From CAUZIZ01 sp965219855 (GTDB lineage Bacteria; Acidobacteriota; UBA6911; RPQK01; JAJDTT01): 64,000 bases of DNA. Positions 8,429 to 17,398 of this stretch are shown here, piece after piece; within the stretch, counting starts at the first letter, position 1; each line of letters opens with the position of its first letter. The position numbers and the translations under genes are program-made. A model generated the notes under the pieces. The model was not told the DNA's origin. It worked only from the letters and a program-made list of their open reading frames with translations, and did no database searches. The stretch spans positions 1,116,001 through 1,180,000 of the forward strand of contig CBDCOR010000012.1 in NCBI GenBank assembly GCA_965219855.1, in the 5' to 3' direction.

Positions 8429-9968
8429 ATGACAAGAGGATTACTCTGGACGGCGCTTGGTATGACCTGTCTCAGCCTGGCCTGGGCTGGATCCCATGAG
8501 CGGCTGGTCGACGTGGGGATGGAAAAGCAACTTTTCGTCGATGACCATGTCATCGATTCCATGGAGGGCGCCTTTCGGATGCTGAACCAGCCCGTCAAGT
8601 ACGAGGAGAATCCGATCCTCGAATTGAAGCCCGCTCAAAAGGTGGGTGGCCCGGAATTGGTGGCGACGATGGGCAGCGTTATCTACGACGCCGAGGAACA
8701 GCTCTTCAAGATGTGGTACGACGCGGCCAGCTACAATTGGTCCAGCGTCTTTCTCTGCTACGCCACCTCCAAGGATGGATACCAATGGGATTTGCCCGAT
8801 CTGGGTCTGCTCGAGTATCAGGGATCCAAGCGCAACAACTTTGTATTCACGGCCGGCCGAGGTGAGGTCGCCGGCGGAGTCTTCAAGGATCCGGTAGAGA
8901 CCGATCCCGATCGCCGATACAAGCTGATCTACCATCTTCACGAGACTCCGGGGCTGGGAACTTCCGGCAACGGCATCGGCGTCGCCTTTTCTCCCGACGG
9001 GATTCATTGGAAGAGGGCGACGGACAAACCCGTCATTCCCAGCGGCGACAGCCCCAACTCGGTCCTCTGGAATCCGCGTCTGGGTAAATACGTGGCTCAC
9101 ACGCGGCACAACGCTCTCTACCACCCCCAGGACTGGGCACGCCGTACTGATCTCCGGAAGGAGCTGCGACCGGGTGTCGAAGGAGCCTTCCTTCGGCGGG
9201 AAGTGCTTCAGAGCGAGAGCGACGACTTCCTCAAGTGGGAGTCCCGGGGGCGTCATCATGAGCGCCGATAAGGAAGATCCGCCCTGGAACCAGCAGTTCT
9301 ACAATATGGAGTTTATGCCCTATGGGGACGTCTACTTCGGCTTTATCTCGGTCTACCACACGCTGCCTGGCATGGAGACCAAGATCACAGGCGGCCTCGA
9401 CTGGATCGATACTGTGGATATCCAGTTGACCTTCAGCCGCGACGGGCGGACCTGGAACCGCGCCGGGGGACGGGAAGTTTTCTTGCCACTAGGCACCCGA
9501 GCGGGAGAGTTTGATCGCAGCATGCTCTACGTCATTCAGCATCCGCTAGTGGTAGAGGGAGAGATCTGGATCTACTACATCGGTTTCAGTGGCCTCCATT
9601 CGGCCACCAATCGCCACGAGGTCCAGGGCGGTGCAGTGGGGTTGGCGAAGCTTCGTCTGGATGGGTTCGTCTCCATCGATGCCGGTGACGGAACGCTTAC
9701 CACCAAACCCATACGGATGTCCGGAGATCGGCTCCTACTCAATGCGGATGCCCATCAGGGATCGGTGCGAGTGGAGATTCTGGGTGCCGACGGCACCCCG
9801 CTGGAGGGATTTGGTCGAGAAGACGCGATGGATGTAGCGGGAGACAGCCTTCGCCACACCGTGCGCTGGAAGCAGGGCTCCAACCTGAGTCGCTTGAAGG
9901 GGCAACCCATCGTGCTGAAGTTCCACATCGACCGCAGCAAACTCTTTTCTTTTCGCTTCTCCAATTAG
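8429..9968 (+). pseudogene. Exported glycosidase-like (beta-propeller, GH32/GH43-like) gene, frameshifted
   Basis: Translation from the ATG at 8429 (preceded by AGGAAAGGCAAGAG) gives a signal peptide (TRGLLWTALGMTCLSLAWAG) and repeated propeller-like phrases such as MWYDAASYNWSSVFLCYATS and GIGVAFSPDGIHWKRA. Around 9245-9255, at a run of five G, the frame breaks. The remaining protein continues one frame over (VIMSADKEDPPWNQQFYNME to HIDRSKLFSFRFSN, stop 9966-9968). One base restores a single reading frame of about 510 codons. The SPDGIHW and FSRDGRTWNR blocks resemble five-bladed-propeller glycosidases, but I cannot name the family or substrate. It may be true decay or a sequencing indel. 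Confidence 0.7.
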
Positions 9969-9992
9969 CGGCGGCCTGGAGACCGCTGCTCA

Positions 9993-10071
9993 CGTAGCTT
10001 TGGGCTCCAGGCCGAAGTCTTCTTCCTTCGAGCCTTTGGCTTGATGCACGGCGGCCTGGAGGCCACCGCTA
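9993..10071 (+). repeat. Hairpin repeat copy 1, split by group II intron 1
   Basis: The copy starts CGTAGCTTTGGGCTCCAGGC and ends CGGCGGCCTGGAGGCCACCG then CTA. The missing last two bases CG of the stem lie after the intron at 12100-12101. The outer arms CGTAGC/GCTACG and inner arms CTCCAGGCCG/CGGCCTGGAG pair. A further half copy (GGCGGCCTGGAGACCGCTGC) precedes it at about 9970. Confidence 0.8.
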
Positions 10072-12099
10072 GTGCGCTTGTGAAGGCGTTTGATCAGAAG
10101 GGTGAAAGTCCCTTCCAGGCTAACGTTACCGGCCTGAAGTCGACAGTGGTAACTGCGTTTCCGTGAGGAAGGGTGGAGAGCAACCTGAGACGAACGACCA
10201 ATCCGTAACGCAAGTGAACTCGATTCGGCCAAGCCTGTCGGGGGAGGGTCCTGGCAAAGCCCGAACCCTTGACCGCGCGACGGCCATCCCTCCGACCTGA
10301 ACGGTCTGCCCGGGGGGATAGACGCGGCAAGTCACGGCGGTGAAGTAACGTGACAAAGCGACCGTGACGAAATGGCAATGCGGTGGTTGGAGATGGAGAG
10401 GTCGGAAGGTCAAACGAGATAAGCAGGGAGATCTGTCGGGTGAGGGACGTGGACGACCCATCGTGAGAGCTCGCAGTGGGGGACGCTGCGTGAGCAATGG
10501 CCCAGGCCCGCGGTGCAGTATCGCCCGCCGAAGGGGAGCGAACCTGGCGATACCGGTGAGGTCGGTTGAAGCGGCTCGACAGAAGTCAGAGCTCCCATAG
10601 TAGCGGGGAAGCCGTGCAGCAAAACGCGGTGGAGCGAAGGGGAGCAGGAAGGTAGATGCGAAATGACTAAATCGCGGAAACGTAACTCCGCCCAAAGGCG
10701 GGACTACATCCCGGTCACAGTGCCGTTTTCGGCTAGCCCGGCTGGAGAGCCCGCTGGCATCGAACAGTGGGCTCATCGCGCGGTTTGGACGGATCGCATG
10801 TTGGAGACACTTTTGAAAGGAAAGGTGAGAGGAGGGAAATGGCACACGCTGATCGATAAGGTGTTTTGCAGCCGGAACCTTTCCAGCTCGGCCGAGAAGG
10901 TCTTGGGCAGGAAAGGAGCGGCGGGAGTGGACCGGCAAACGTGGGGGGATTTCGCCGAACACGAGCGGGAGGAACTCGAATGGTTGCAGGAAGAACTGCG
11001 TGAGGGGACCTATCGTCCGGCAGCGGTGCTGCGGAGGTGGATTCCCAAAACAGGCAGTTCGGAAAAGCGACCGCTGGGGATTCCGACCGTGCGGGATCGA
11101 GTCGTGCAAACGGCTTTGGTCCACGGGATCGAGCCGATTCTGGAGGCCACGTTCCATGATCGAAGCTACGGCTTTCGTCATGGGCGAGGGTGCCACGGCG
11201 CACTACGGTACGTCGAAGAGCTGCTCGAAGCCGGTTATGTGTATGTCGTCGACGCGGATCTGAAGGGTTACTTCGATACGATCCCGAAAGATCGACTGTT
11301 GGACCTGATCCAACAGAAGATATCGGATCGCCGCGTGCTGGGCCTGGTTCAGCTGTTTCTGAATCAGGGGATACTGGAAGAGCTGCGTAAGTGGATTCCG
11401 GAAGCCGGAGTCCCCCAAGGCGCCGTTCTTTCTCCGGTGTTGTCGAATGCCTACCTCAATCCCCTGGACCATCGGATGGCCGATCTGGGCTTCCAGATGG
11501 TGCGCTACGCGGATGACTTTGTCCTGCTGTGTCGCGCACCCGAGGAGGCTGAAGCGGCCCTGGCCGAAGGGCGGGACTGGGTGGAGGACAACGGGCTGAG
11601 ACTGCATCCCGAGAAGACACACATCGTGGACTCGCGAGAGAAGAGCTTTTCGTTCTTGGGCGATTCGTTCCGAGGCCGTTTTCGGTTTCCACGAGCGAAG
11701 AGCCACCGAAAGTTCGTCGAGCGCATTCACGAGCTGACGCCGCGCAAGTCGGGCGACTCGCTGGAGGTCATCCTCCAGCGGCTCAATCGCTCGACGCAAG
11801 GCTGGTTCAACTACTTCCGGCACTGTCATTGGAACATCTTCAAGGACTACGACGGTCTGATCCGTCGTCGTTTGCGACGCCTGCTTCTGAAGCGCAACCG
11901 GAAGAATAGAAAACGCCTCTGTCGAAATCACCGTTGGCCCAACGCCTTCTTTACGGATCATGGGTTCACGAGCCTGACTGACGCCCATATCCGTTTCGTC
12001 CAATCCATAGGAACCTACTGACTGGAGAGCTGTATGCGGGAGAATCGCACGTGCAGTTCGGAGGGAGGGGAGCCGGGTGACCGTGCTTCCCTACCCTAT
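10072..12099 (+). mobile_element. Group II intron, copy 1 (2,028 bases)
   Basis: The element begins GTGCGCTTGTGAAGGCG, matching the GUGYG 5' end of group II introns, and ends CCTACCCTAT. Between lie about 590 bases of structured, gene-free RNA (domains I-IV), a maturase/reverse transcriptase gene, and a clear domain V at 12027-12059. Domain V begins GAGCTGTATGCG with the AGC triad; its closing arm GTGCAGTTC pairs with it, and the pair GAGCTG/CAGTTC replaces the usual GAGCCG/CGGTTC without losing pairing. Domain VI follows. The intron splits a dispersed hairpin repeat at GCTA^CG. The second copy (14010-16036) differs by one missing G and only a few substitutions that I noticed, so transposition was recent. 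Confidence 0.92.
10663..12021 (+). CDS. ltrA: Group II intron reverse transcriptase/maturase (copy 1)
   Basis: The 452-residue intron-encoded protein promotes splicing of its host intron and copies it into DNA targets. Reverse transcriptase blocks are complete: RPLGIPTVRDRVVQTAL (RT2-like, about 136-152), VDADLKGYFDTIPKDRL (RT3), VPQGAVLSPVLSNAYLNPLD (RT4) and the catalytic MVRYADDFVLLC with YADD at about 282-285. The maturase X domain includes LNRSTQGWFNYFRHCHWNIF near 373-393. The protein stops soon after with no HNH endonuclease, so integration probably uses nascent-strand priming. An AGGAAGGTAG stretch upstream may be the ribosome site. The protein is identical to copy 2. Confidence 0.95.
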   Translation: MTKSRKRNSAQRRDYIPVTVPFSASPAGEPAGIEQWAHRAVWTDRMLETLLKGKVRGGKWHTLIDKVFCSRNLSSSAEKVLGRKGAAGVDRQTWGDFAEHEREELEWLQEELREGTYRPAAVLRRWIPKTGSSEKRPLGIPTVRDRVVQTALVHGIEPILEATFHDRSYGFRHGRGCHGALRYVEELLEAGYVYVVDADLKGYFDTIPKDRLLDLIQQKISDRRVLGLVQLFLNQGILEELRKWIPEAGVPQGAVLSPVLSNAYLNPLDHRMADLGFQMVRYADDFVLLCRAPEEAEAALAEGRDWVEDNGLRLHPEKTHIVDSREKSFSFLGDSFRGRFRFPRAKSHRKFVERIHELTPRKSGDSLEVILQRLNRSTQGWFNYFRHCHWNIFKDYDGLIRRRLRRLLLKRNRKNRKRLCRNHRWPNAFFTDHGFTSLTDAHIRFVQSIGTY

Positions 12100-12110
12100 C
12101 GCAGGATCCA

Positions 12111-12170
12111 AAAGTTTCATTCTCGAATGGGGCCAGCACGGCTGGGGGTGGGACTAAGCTGAAACTTCAT
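12111..12170. repeat. AAGTTTC repeat, copy A
   Basis: A 60-base unit with inverted ends AAGTTTCA / TGAAACTT and core TTCTCGAATGGGGCCAGC then GGCTGGGGGTGGGACTAAGC. It lies just downstream of intron 1. Four further copies sit within the next 4 kb and I saw none elsewhere in the window. Confidence 0.75.
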
Positions 12171-12218
12171 TGGGATCGTCGCACGTCTCTTGCCACTGGA
12201 CAGTGTGGCGAGAGGCTT

Positions 12219-12264
12219 CAAGTTTCTTTCTCGAATGGGGCAGCCCGGCTGGGGCGCGACTAAG
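12219..12264. repeat. AAGTTTC repeat, copy B (left part, interrupted by ISAzo13-type element)
   Basis: The left part reads AAGTTTCTTTCTCGAATGGG and continues to GCGCGACTAAG at 12264. The right part, CTAAGCTGAAACTTCAT, resumes at 13562 after the insertion sequence. The bases CTAAG are present on both sides of the insertion. Confidence 0.75.
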
Positions 12265-13561
12265 GAGGAGTAAATAAATAAAGGTGTCAATATATAGTTA
12301 GTAATGCTATGCTGCACATGCATGGATACGCTGACCGAATTGACGGAGAAATTCCGCTCTGTATGGCCCCTGTTGGATGAACGAACGCGGCGGATTATGG
12401 CGGCCAGTGAAGCGAGAGCGTTGGGCCATGGCGGAGTCAGTTTGGTACGCCGTGCCTGCGGACTGTCGCGCAAGGCAATCGCTAAAGGAATCCGTGAAAT
12501 CGAAGAGGGTTTCGTGCCCATGGAAGGCCGCATCCGGCGGCCCGGAGCGGGACGCAAGCCCCTGACGGTTTCGGACCCGGGGCTGGTGGAGCAATTGGAA
12601 GAAATGAGCGAGGTCCAAACTCGGGGTGACCCGGAGTCTCCGTTGCGTTGGATTTGCAAGAGCACGCGGGCCATCGCGAAAGAACTGGCCCGGCACAAAC
12701 ACCCGGTCAGTCATACGAAGGTGGCGCAGATCCTTCACGACCTCGACTACAGTCTGCAGAGCAATCGGAAGACCGAGGAAGGGAAAGATCATCCGGACCG
12801 CGACGCCCAGTTTCGGCACATCAGCGCCACCGTCAGACACTGCCTGAGGGAAGGCAGTCCGGTCATTTCCGTGGATACCAAGAAGAAAGAACTCATCGGC
12901 AACTACGACAACGCGGGCCAGCAATGGCTTCCCGCCGGGCAGCCGATCAAGGTTCAGGGTCATGACTTTCCCACTCCCGACGTTCCCCGTGCCTATCCTT
13001 ACGGCGTTTATGACATTGGGCGCAATACCGGCTTTGTCAATGTCGGCACCGATCACGACACGGGAGCGTTTGCGGTCGCCTCCATTCGCGGCTGGTGGCG
13101 CCAGGAAGGGAGACGGATCTATCCGAATGCAAGAACGATACTGATCACCGCCGACGCCGGCGGGAGCAACGGTTGGCGGTTGCGCCTTTGGAAATTTGAG
13201 TTGCAGAAGTTCGCAGACGAAACGGGCCTCCCGGCTTCGGTCTGTCATTTTCCACCCGGCACCAGCAAATGGAACAAGATCGAACACCGCCTCTTTTCTT
13301 TCATCTCTTCGAACTGGCGCGGCGAACCTTTACGAGACTACGAAACAATTGTTCAACTCATCGCGAAGACAACGACAGCTAAAGGACTCAAAGTGACGTG
13401 CCGGCTAGATCGCCGCAAGTATCCCACTGGACGCAAAGTCTCCAATGAAGAAATGAAGCGAATCCAGATGCGGCCCAACCCGTTCCATGGCGAATGGAAT
13501 TAATGTAATAGAACCGAACTCCGCCGAATCATAACATGATACCTTTATTTATTTACGGTTC
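12265..13561 (+). mobile_element. ISAzo13-family insertion sequence, complete (1,297 bases)
   Basis: Terminal inverted repeats are GTAAATAAATAAAGGTGTCA on the left and GTAAATAAATAAAGGTATCA on the right (read inward), preceded by a less conserved GAGGA/GAACC. The element is flanked by the 5-base direct repeat CTAAG (12260-12264, 13562-13566). It sits inside an AAGTTTC repeat and carries a single transposase gene. Intact ends and gene suggest it may still be active. Confidence 0.9.
12304..13503 (+). CDS. ISAzo13-family transposase
   Basis: The 399-residue protein has the family's N-terminal helix-turn-helix region (TRRIMAASEARALGHGGVSL, then RACGLSRKAIAKGIREIEEG). The GRIRRPGAGRKPLT linker follows, then a DDE catalytic core: VISVDTKKKELIGNYDNAGQ, the second Asp in ILITADAGGSNGWRLRLWKF, and the final Glu in GTSKWNKIEHRLFSFISSNW. 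It should cut and join the AT-rich terminal repeats of its element. An internal ATG at 12322 is an equally plausible start because residues 1-6 are unusual for the family. The gene is intact. Confidence 0.93.
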   Translation: MLCCTCMDTLTELTEKFRSVWPLLDERTRRIMAASEARALGHGGVSLVRRACGLSRKAIAKGIREIEEGFVPMEGRIRRPGAGRKPLTVSDPGLVEQLEEMSEVQTRGDPESPLRWICKSTRAIAKELARHKHPVSHTKVAQILHDLDYSLQSNRKTEEGKDHPDRDAQFRHISATVRHCLREGSPVISVDTKKKELIGNYDNAGQQWLPAGQPIKVQGHDFPTPDVPRAYPYGVYDIGRNTGFVNVGTDHDTGAFAVASIRGWWRQEGRRIYPNARTILITADAGGSNGWRLRLWKFELQKFADETGLPASVCHFPPGTSKWNKIEHRLFSFISSNWRGEPLRDYETIVQLIAKTTTAKGLKVTCRLDRRKYPTGRKVSNEEMKRIQMRPNPFHGEWN

Positions 13562-13606
13562 CTAAGCTGAAACTTCATCGCCAAGCTTCCGAACTTCGGC
13601 GTTGGT

Positions 13607-13815
13607 ATTGTTCGGTGTTTTGCGGTTTGAGATTTGGGCTTTTCTGCTTCCCGAGAAGGCAACCGCTAAAGGCTAAACCGCTGAATATCGAACACGAATT
13701 TCAAAGAAAACCACTTTAGCCTTCGTGTTGGATGTTTAGCGGTTCGAGATTTAGGCTTTCTTTCTACTCAGGAGAAAGAAACCGCAGAAAATACTAAACC
13801 GCAAAATATCGAACA
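13607..13815. repeat. Two related long hairpin units downstream of the insertion sequence
   Basis: Unit 1 (about 13607-13694) runs from GTTCGGTGTTTTGCGGTTTG to GGCTAAACCGCTGAATATCG. Unit 2 (about 13722-13815) runs from GTTGGATGTTTAGCGGTTCG to TACTAAACCGCAAAATATCG. In each, the two arms are imperfect reverse complements (GCGGTTT against AAACCGC). Unit 2 also has a compact inner stem, TTTCT...AGAAA. No open frame of note is present. Confidence 0.6.
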
Positions 13816-13862
13816 GGCGAATTTCGAAGGCCGGATCAGGCGACGCTGGCCTGTGGGTAGCC

Positions 13863-13920
13863 AAAGTTTCTTTCTCGAATGGGGCCAACACGGCTGGGGG
13901 TGGGACTAAGCTGAAACTTG
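13863..13920. repeat. AAGTTTC repeat, copy C
   Basis: The copy reads AAGTTTCTTTCTCGAATGGG at its left and GGACTAAGCTGAAACTTG at its right. It abuts hairpin repeat copy 2, which hosts intron 2, just as copy A abuts the far side of intron 1. Confidence 0.75.
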
Positions 13921-13930
13921 ATTGGGCGGA

Positions 13931-14009
13931 CGTAGCTTTGGGCTCCAGGCCGAAGTCTTCTTCCTTCGAGCCTTTGGCCCGATACACGGCGGCCTGGAGG
14001 CCACCGCTA
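13931..14009 (+). repeat. Hairpin repeat copy 2, split by group II intron 2
   Basis: It is nearly identical to copy 1, beginning CGTAGCTTTGGGCTCCAGGC and breaking after CACCGCTA. The last stem bases CG follow the intron at 16037-16038. The insertion point is the same base position as for intron 1. Confidence 0.8.
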
Positions 14010-16036
14010 GTGCGCCTGTGAAGGCGTTTGATCAGAAGGGTGAAAGTCCCTTCCAGGCTAACGTTACCGGCCTGAAGTCGACAGTGGTAACTGCGTTTCC
14101 GTGAGGAAGGGTGGAGAGCAACCTGAGACGAACGACCAATCCGTAACGCAAGTGAACTCGATTCGGCCAAGCCTGTCGGGGAGGGTCCTGGCAAAGCCCG
14201 AACCCTTGACCGCGCGACGGCCATCCCTCCGACCTGAACGGTCTGCCCGGGGGGATAGACGCGGCAAGTCACGGCGGTGAAGTAACGTGACAAAGCGACC
14301 GTGACGAAATGGCAATGCGGTGGTTGGAGATGGAGAGGTCGGAAGGTCAAACGAGATAAGCAGGGAGATCTGTCGGGTGAGGGACGTGGACGACCCATCG
14401 TGAGAGCTCGCAGTGGGGGACGCTGCGTGAGCAATGGCCCAGGCCCGCGGTGCAGTATCGCCCGCCGAAGGGGAGCGAACCTGGCGATACCGGTGAGGTC
14501 GGTTGAAGCGGCTCGACAGAAGTCAGAGCTCCCATAGTAGCGGGGAAGCCGTGCAGCAAAACGCGGTGGAGCGAAGGGGAGCAGGAAGGTAGATGCGAAA
14601 TGACTAAATCGCGGAAACGTAACTCCGCCCAAAGGCGGGACTACATCCCGGTCACAGTGCCGTTTTCGGCTAGCCCGGCTGGAGAGCCCGCTGGCATCGA
14701 ACAGTGGGCTCATCGCGCGGTTTGGACGGATCGCATGTTGGAGACACTTTTGAAAGGAAAGGTGAGAGGAGGGAAATGGCACACGCTGATCGATAAGGTG
14801 TTTTGCAGCCGGAACCTTTCCAGCTCGGCCGAGAAGGTCTTGGGCAGGAAAGGAGCGGCGGGAGTGGACCGGCAAACGTGGGGGGATTTCGCCGAACACG
14901 AGCGGGAGGAACTCGAATGGTTGCAGGAAGAACTGCGTGAGGGGACCTATCGTCCGGCAGCGGTGCTGCGGAGGTGGATTCCCAAAACAGGCAGTTCGGA
15001 AAAGCGACCGCTGGGGATTCCGACCGTGCGGGATCGAGTCGTGCAAACGGCTTTGGTCCACGGGATCGAGCCGATTCTGGAGGCCACGTTCCATGATCGA
15101 AGCTACGGCTTTCGTCATGGGCGAGGGTGCCACGGCGCACTGCGGTACGTCGAAGAGCTGCTCGAAGCCGGTTATGTGTATGTCGTCGACGCGGATCTGA
15201 AGGGTTACTTCGATACGATCCCGAAAGATCGACTGTTGGACCTGATCCAACAGAAGATATCGGATCGCCGCGTGCTGGGCCTGGTTCAGCTGTTTCTGAA
15301 TCAGGGGATACTGGAAGAGCTGCGTAAGTGGATTCCGGAAGCCGGAGTCCCCCAAGGCGCCGTTCTTTCTCCGGTGTTGTCGAATGCCTACCTCAATCCC
15401 CTGGACCATCGGATGGCCGATCTGGGCTTCCAGATGGTGCGCTACGCGGATGACTTTGTCCTGCTGTGTCGCGCACCCGAGGAGGCTGAAGCGGCCCTGG
15501 CCGAAGGGCGGGACTGGGTGGAGGACAACGGGCTGAGACTGCATCCCGAGAAGACACACATCGTGGACTCGCGAGAGAAGAGCTTTTCGTTCTTGGGCGA
15601 TTCGTTCCGAGGCCGTTTTCGGTTTCCACGAGCGAAGAGCCACCGAAAGTTCGTCGAGCGCATTCACGAGCTGACGCCGCGCAAGTCGGGCGACTCGCTG
15701 GAGGTCATCCTCCAGCGGCTCAATCGCTCGACGCAAGGCTGGTTCAACTACTTCCGGCACTGTCATTGGAACATCTTCAAGGACTACGACGGTCTGATCC
15801 GTCGTCGTTTGCGACGCCTGCTTCTGAAGCGCAACCGGAAGAATAGAAAACGCCTCTGTCGAAATCACCGTTGGCCCAACGCCTTCTTTACGGATCATGG
15901 GTTCACGAGCCTGACTGACGCCCATATCCGTTTCGTCCAATCCATAGGAACCTACTGACTGGAGAGCTGTATGCGGGAGAATCGCACGTGCAGTTCGGAG
16001 GGAGGGGAGCCGGGTGACCGTGCTTCCCTACCCTAT
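14010..16036 (+). mobile_element. Group II intron, copy 2 (2,027 bases)
   Basis: It is the same intron as at 10072-12099, with the GTGCGCCTGTGAAGGCG 5' end, the same domain V and the same CCTACCCTAT 3' end. Differences seen are T to C at the sixth to seventh base of the 5' region, loss of one G in a GGGGG run (near 14180) and one silent A to G in the reverse transcriptase gene. It sits in a second copy of the same hairpin repeat, about 1.9 kb downstream of copy 1 and in the same orientation, consistent with intron homing into repeat sites. Confidence 0.92.
14600..15958 (+). CDS. ltrA: Group II intron reverse transcriptase/maturase (copy 2)
   Basis: The 452-residue product is identical to that of copy 1, with the same YADD active site and X domain and no endonuclease domain. 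One synonymous base difference (CTA/CTG leucine codon near residue 181) distinguishes the genes. Either product could act on both introns. Confidence 0.95.
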   Translation: MTKSRKRNSAQRRDYIPVTVPFSASPAGEPAGIEQWAHRAVWTDRMLETLLKGKVRGGKWHTLIDKVFCSRNLSSSAEKVLGRKGAAGVDRQTWGDFAEHEREELEWLQEELREGTYRPAAVLRRWIPKTGSSEKRPLGIPTVRDRVVQTALVHGIEPILEATFHDRSYGFRHGRGCHGALRYVEELLEAGYVYVVDADLKGYFDTIPKDRLLDLIQQKISDRRVLGLVQLFLNQGILEELRKWIPEAGVPQGAVLSPVLSNAYLNPLDHRMADLGFQMVRYADDFVLLCRAPEEAEAALAEGRDWVEDNGLRLHPEKTHIVDSREKSFSFLGDSFRGRFRFPRAKSHRKFVERIHELTPRKSGDSLEVILQRLNRSTQGWFNYFRHCHWNIFKDYDGLIRRRLRRLLLKRNRKNRKRLCRNHRWPNAFFTDHGFTSLTDAHIRFVQSIGTY

Positions 16037-16048
16037 CGCCGGGACCCG

Positions 16049-16108
16049 GAGTTTCATTCTCGAATGGGGCCAGCTCCGCTGGGGGCCCCACTAAGCTGAA
16101 ACTTCATC
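16049..16108. repeat. AAGTTTC repeat, copy D
   Basis: The copy begins GAGTTTCATTCTCGAATGGG and ends CCACTAAGCTGAAACTTCAT, just after intron 2. The middle (CAGCTCCGCTGGGGG) differs from other copies but can still pair internally. Confidence 0.7.
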
Positions 16109-16162
16109 CAGCATTGTCCTACAACGGAATCGCTGCTGTCGATGTTCGTACCTGGAGACAGC

Positions 16163-16210
16163 CAAAGTTTCATTCTCGAATGGGGCCAGTATCCCTGGGG
16201 GCGGGACTGA
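16163..16210. repeat. AAGTTTC repeat, copy E (right end lost)
   Basis: AAAGTTTCATTCTCGAATGG and GGGCGGGACTGACC match the family. The right inverted end (CTGAAACTT) is missing, replaced by the end of the GNAT gene region. Confidence 0.65.
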
Positions 16211-16231
16211 CCTGTCGAATCGGCCCCGAAG

Positions 16232-17392
16232 CTAGCTTTGGTCCAGGATCCAGATGGGGAAGTAGAAGGGGAAGATTCCTGAAAAAACCTCGGGGGGCAA
16301 ACTGGGACGGGCTGGATGGGATCCGAAGACCCATGAGGTCAGCTCTCGACGCGTAGTCTCCAGATGGTTGGCCAGGCGATCCTCTCCGAGCTGCATCCCG
16401 CCATCCGAGAAGCGAAAACTGATCTGCTCCTGGGCGTCGGATACATAGAGGGAGAACTCTCGGCTGATTCCCCCGTTTCTGCTCTCGATCCAGGGCGCGA
16501 TTTTTCGGAGGAAATCGCTGGGCTGATTGATGCGAATCATCATGGATTTCTCGTAGACGAGGCGTCGATCTGAGACTTTTCTCTGGAGCAAGGCACCCAG
16601 TCCGGTTCGGGACAGATTGTCGTAGGCCTCAATGGACTCCTCCGGCTGCAGCCCAGAGAGGGCGCGGTGGACCAGCGTCTCCAGGGCGGAGGTCTCGCCT
16701 CCCGCCTCGATCAGGCCGTGTTTGTTGCTGGCTCGACTCATCATGAGGTACCCCACGGGTGTGTCCTGGTCGAGGGCGATCAGGGTCTTCATCTTGGGCA
16801 GTCCGAAGAGTAGTTCCTGCTCTTCAAGGTTTCGGTCCACTCCGAAGATATCCTGGCGATGGATCCTTCCGATATCCTCCAAATGGAGCTTGGTTGTGGG
16901 ATCGTATTGGATGATCTTCTCCCCACTATCCTGGAAAAGCGTGGCATCCTCGCGGCGGCAGGCATAGGTCCACCCTTGGTACCTGACTGCCTGGAATGCG
17001 CCGCATTCGTAGAAAGGGAAGGTCGCAACCTGCGTCCACAGGACGGACAACTCGCAGCCGATCTGGTCCATGCGCTCGATGCAGTTGTTCAAGCAGCCGA
17101 GGCCGTATCCCTTTCTGTGGTGTTCGGGGTAGGTTGCGGTAGGAGAAATAATGCCGATGCTAAACCTGCAATCATCGATCGTCACGGGACGGGGCAGAAA
17201 GGGAACCACACTGACCACTTTTCCGTCGGACTTGATGACTTGGATGTTGTCCAGGTTCGAACTCAGGTAGACGAGGGGGTAGTCGGTCAGCATTGTCTGG
17301 TCTGACCCCTCCCGCATCGCGGAGTCGACCAAAGCGATGACCTGCGGCAGATCTTCGGATGAGCAGGCGTGAGGACGCTGTATGCTAGGCAT
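16232..17392 (-). CDS. GNAT-family N-acetyltransferase (Eis-like, 386 residues)
   Basis: Residues 1-150 form a GNAT domain; the acetyl-CoA loop is seen in YPEHHRKGYGLGCLNNCIER (about 89-108). A second GNAT-like region (VGYLMMSRASNKHGLIEAGG) and a C-terminal SCP2-like part (FSLYVSDAQEQISFRFSDGG) follow, the architecture of Eis-type acetyltransferases. The substrate is unknown; Eis proteins acetylate amines, including lysines and aminoglycosides. The gene lies 6 bases downstream of the endonuclease-like gene on the same strand, so they probably share a transcript. Confidence 0.8.
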   Translation of the reverse strand: MPSIQRPHACSSEDLPQVIALVDSAMREGSDQTMLTDYPLVYLSSNLDNIQVIKSDGKVVSVVPFLPRPVTIDDCRFSIGIISPTATYPEHHRKGYGLGCLNNCIERMDQIGCELSVLWTQVATFPFYECGAFQAVRYQGWTYACRREDATLFQDSGEKIIQYDPTTKLHLEDIGRIHRQDIFGVDRNLEEQELLFGLPKMKTLIALDQDTPVGYLMMSRASNKHGLIEAGGETSALETLVHRALSGLQPEESIEAYDNLSRTGLGALLQRKVSDRRLVYEKSMMIRINQPSDFLRKIAPWIESRNGGISREFSLYVSDAQEQISFRFSDGGMQLGEDRLANHLETTRRELTSWVFGSHPARPSLPPEVFSGIFPFYFPIWILDQS

Positions 17393-17398
17393 GTCGTG

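Noticed and set aside
13751..15940. A 729-codon open frame on the minus strand across intron 2
   Set aside because: It is antisense to the maturase gene and structured intron RNA, has no protein-like composition or motif, and exists only because the sense codons leave few antisense stops. The same applies to the antisense frames over intron 1.
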